Assembly (NCBI RefSeq): GCF_004217495.1
Contig: NZ_SHLC01000001.1
Location: 2,666,001 to 2,730,000 of the forward strand
Length of the DNA stretch: 64,000 nt
Direction of reading: 5' to 3'
Origin: Microterricola gilva
GTDB lineage: Bacteria; Actinomycetota; Actinomycetes; Actinomycetales; Microbacteriaceae
Part shown: positions 62,860 to 64,000 of the stretch, piece by piece
How positions within the stretch are numbered: position 1 is the first letter of the stretch
How the letters are laid out: every line of letters starts with the position of its first letter
Notes under the pieces: model-generated
Told to the model about the DNA's origin: nothing
What the model saw: only the letters and a program-made list of their open reading frames with translations
Database searches by the model: none
Translations under genes and position numbers: made by a program

Positions 62860-64000
62860 ATGAAGAGACATCTCGTAGGAACGGTGGCCATTGCGGCCGC
62901 CACCCTTCTCGTCCTGAGCGGTTGCGCGGGCGGCGACAGTGCGGGCGGCGAAGGCGCCCCCATCAAGATCGGCTCCGTCAACACGATCAGCGGACCGGCG
63001 ACGTTCCCGGAGGCCTCGAAGGCGGCAGCGGCCGTGTTCGACGCCGTCAACGCCGATGGCGGCGTCAACGGCCACAAGATCGAGTACAAGGCACTCGACG
63101 ACAAGGGTGACCCGGCCACGGCCACCGCCTCCGCCCGCGAGCTCGTCGGCAGCGACGAGGTCGTCGCCCTCGTCGGCGGCGCCAGCCTGCTCGAGTGCGA
63201 GATCAACCAGGGCTACTACACGCAGGAGAGCATCCTCTCGATCCCCGGCATCGGCGTCGACACGGGCTGCTTCAACACGCCGAACATCGCCCCGGCCAAC
63301 GTCGGGCCGTTCAACGACATGACGCTCACCCTGCTCTACGGCTCGGAGACGCTGAAGCTCGACAACATCTGTGTTCTGCTCGAGATCGCCGGCAGCACGC
63401 GCCCGACCTACCAGGCCGCGATCGACCGGTGGACCGAGATCACCGGCAAGAAGCCGCTCTACATCGACGACACGCTGCCATACGGCGCCCCCGACTACAC
63501 GCCGTACATCGTCAAGGCCAAGGATGCCGGCTGCAAGGCGCTCGCCGTGAACCCGATCGAGCCCGACGCCATCGGCCAGGTCAAGGCCGCGAACGCCCAG
63601 GGTTGGGACGACGTGACCTGGCTCTACCTGACCAGCGTCTACAGCGACAACTTCGCCAAGGCGATCAGCGATGCCGGCGCCGGCATCTACGTTCCCGCCG
63701 AGTTCTACCCCTTCACCGAGGCGAACGACATCACCGCTGACTGGCAGTCGCTGATGGCCGAGAACGACATCCCGCTCACCGCCTTCAGCCAGGGTGGCTA
63801 CCTCGCCGCCACCTATTTCATCGACGTGCTGAAGGGCATCGAGGGTGACATCACCCGCGAGTCGGTCACGAAGGCCCTGCACGAGATGGCCCCGATCGAG
63901 AACCCGATGTCGGGAACCCCGTGGGTCTTCGGCACCGCAGAGACGCACGCCGACCAGGTCGCCGGCTGGCCGATCAAGCTCACCAGCGGCACCAACAAGT
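62860..64000 (+). CDS. Branched-chain-amino-acid-type ABC transporter substrate-binding lipoprotein (3' end outside window)
   Basis: The visible 380 residues start MKRHLVGTVAIAAATLLVLSGC, a lipoprotein signal with lipobox LSGC (Cys22). The PBP type I domain follows: IKIGSVNTISGPATFPEASKAAAAVFDAVNADGGVNGHKIEY, VALVGGASLLECEINQGYY, then YGAPDYTPYIVKAKDAGCKAL. This is the LivJ/HAAT fold, used also for aromatic and other organic ligands. The permease and ATPase genes must lie beyond position 64000. It probably imports the substrate of the locus upstream, an inference from position. Confidence 0.9.
   Translation, partial: MKRHLVGTVAIAAATLLVLSGCAGGDSAGGEGAPIKIGSVNTISGPATFPEASKAAAAVFDAVNADGGVNGHKIEYKALDDKGDPATATASARELVGSDEVVALVGGASLLECEINQGYYTQESILSIPGIGVDTGCFNTPNIAPANVGPFNDMTLTLLYGSETLKLDNICVLLEIAGSTRPTYQAAIDRWTEITGKKPLYIDDTLPYGAPDYTPYIVKAKDAGCKALAVNPIEPDAIGQVKAANAQGWDDVTWLYLTSVYSDNFAKAISDAGAGIYVPAEFYPFTEANDITADWQSLMAENDIPLTAFSQGGYLAATYFIDVLKGIEGDITRESVTKALHEMAPIENPMSGTPWVFGTAETHADQVAGWPIKLTSGTNK

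Overview
The window is a GC-rich (roughly two-thirds G+C by eye), densely coded actinobacterial chromosome segment. Gene families and order point to Microbacteriaceae or a close relative: DUF3263 next to a LytR_C protein, CarD, SenX3/RegX3, GlnR, ppk followed by a MutT1-type protein, a single IspDF fusion, a DUF4032 protein, an MsiK-type ATPase, SigK/RskA and a RamB/ScfR-type regulator. I see no transposase, integrase, prophage, CRISPR array or rRNA. There are two tRNAs (Thr-TGT and Lys-TTT).

Layout. 0-9.6 kb: envelope and redox housekeeping (LytR_C protein, DUF3263, msrB, nitroreductase, YdcZ transporter, DsbA-like protein, MsiK-like ATPase, DUF4032) and a DUF559-type nuclease-fold protein bracketed by two matching hairpins. 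8.5-12.3 kb: operon ispDF-cysS-rlmB. 12.4-14.2 kb: nitric-oxide module nsrR-hmp. 14.3-19.0 kb: carD, a lipoprotein, regX3-senX3 divergent from phoU, and gpm. 19.2-26.6 kb: methyltransferase, ygfZ, a nitrobindin-like protein, small membrane proteins, glnR, ppk and mutT1-type gene. 27-31.1 kb: pstSCAB. 31.4-40.3 kb: membrane proteins, aminodeoxychorismate lyase-like gene, sigK-rskA, tRNA-Lys, AI-2E transporter, an orphan MetE-like barrel protein, DUF445 and dodecin. 40.3-44.7 kb: Leloir cluster galM, deoR-type regulator, galT, galK. 45-51.2 kb: pckG divergent from a RamB/ScfR-type regulator, a PadR-controlled membrane protein, a deazaflavin oxidoreductase and an AlkD-like glycosylase. 51.4-55.9 kb: SDR, thiolase, SpoU methyltransferase and an aldehyde dehydrogenase. 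56-64 kb: an apparent catabolic locus with MFS transporter, AraC-type regulator, zinc alcohol dehydrogenase, SDR, MoaF-like protein, NTF2-like protein and the first gene of a branched-chain-amino-acid-type ABC transporter that runs off the end.

Phosphate is the strongest theme. SenX3/RegX3, PhoU, PstSCAB and polyphosphate kinase all lie here. The senX3/phoU divergent region and the pstS leader both carry GTT-ACC-like repeats on an 11-bp register, the expected form of PHO boxes. Several other regulators sit beside clean palindromes that probably are their operators: deoR/galT, RamB-like/pckG, PadR and nsrR/hmp.

The least explained content is between genes. Several families of hairpin elements recur, including one whose stem appears to covary between copies and which has become part of the galT reading frame. 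There is also a nested 140-bp inverted-repeat element, and a chromosome-wide excess of the word GGATGCC that appears to override codon preference. tRNA-Lys(TTT) has an 8-nt anticodon loop as written.
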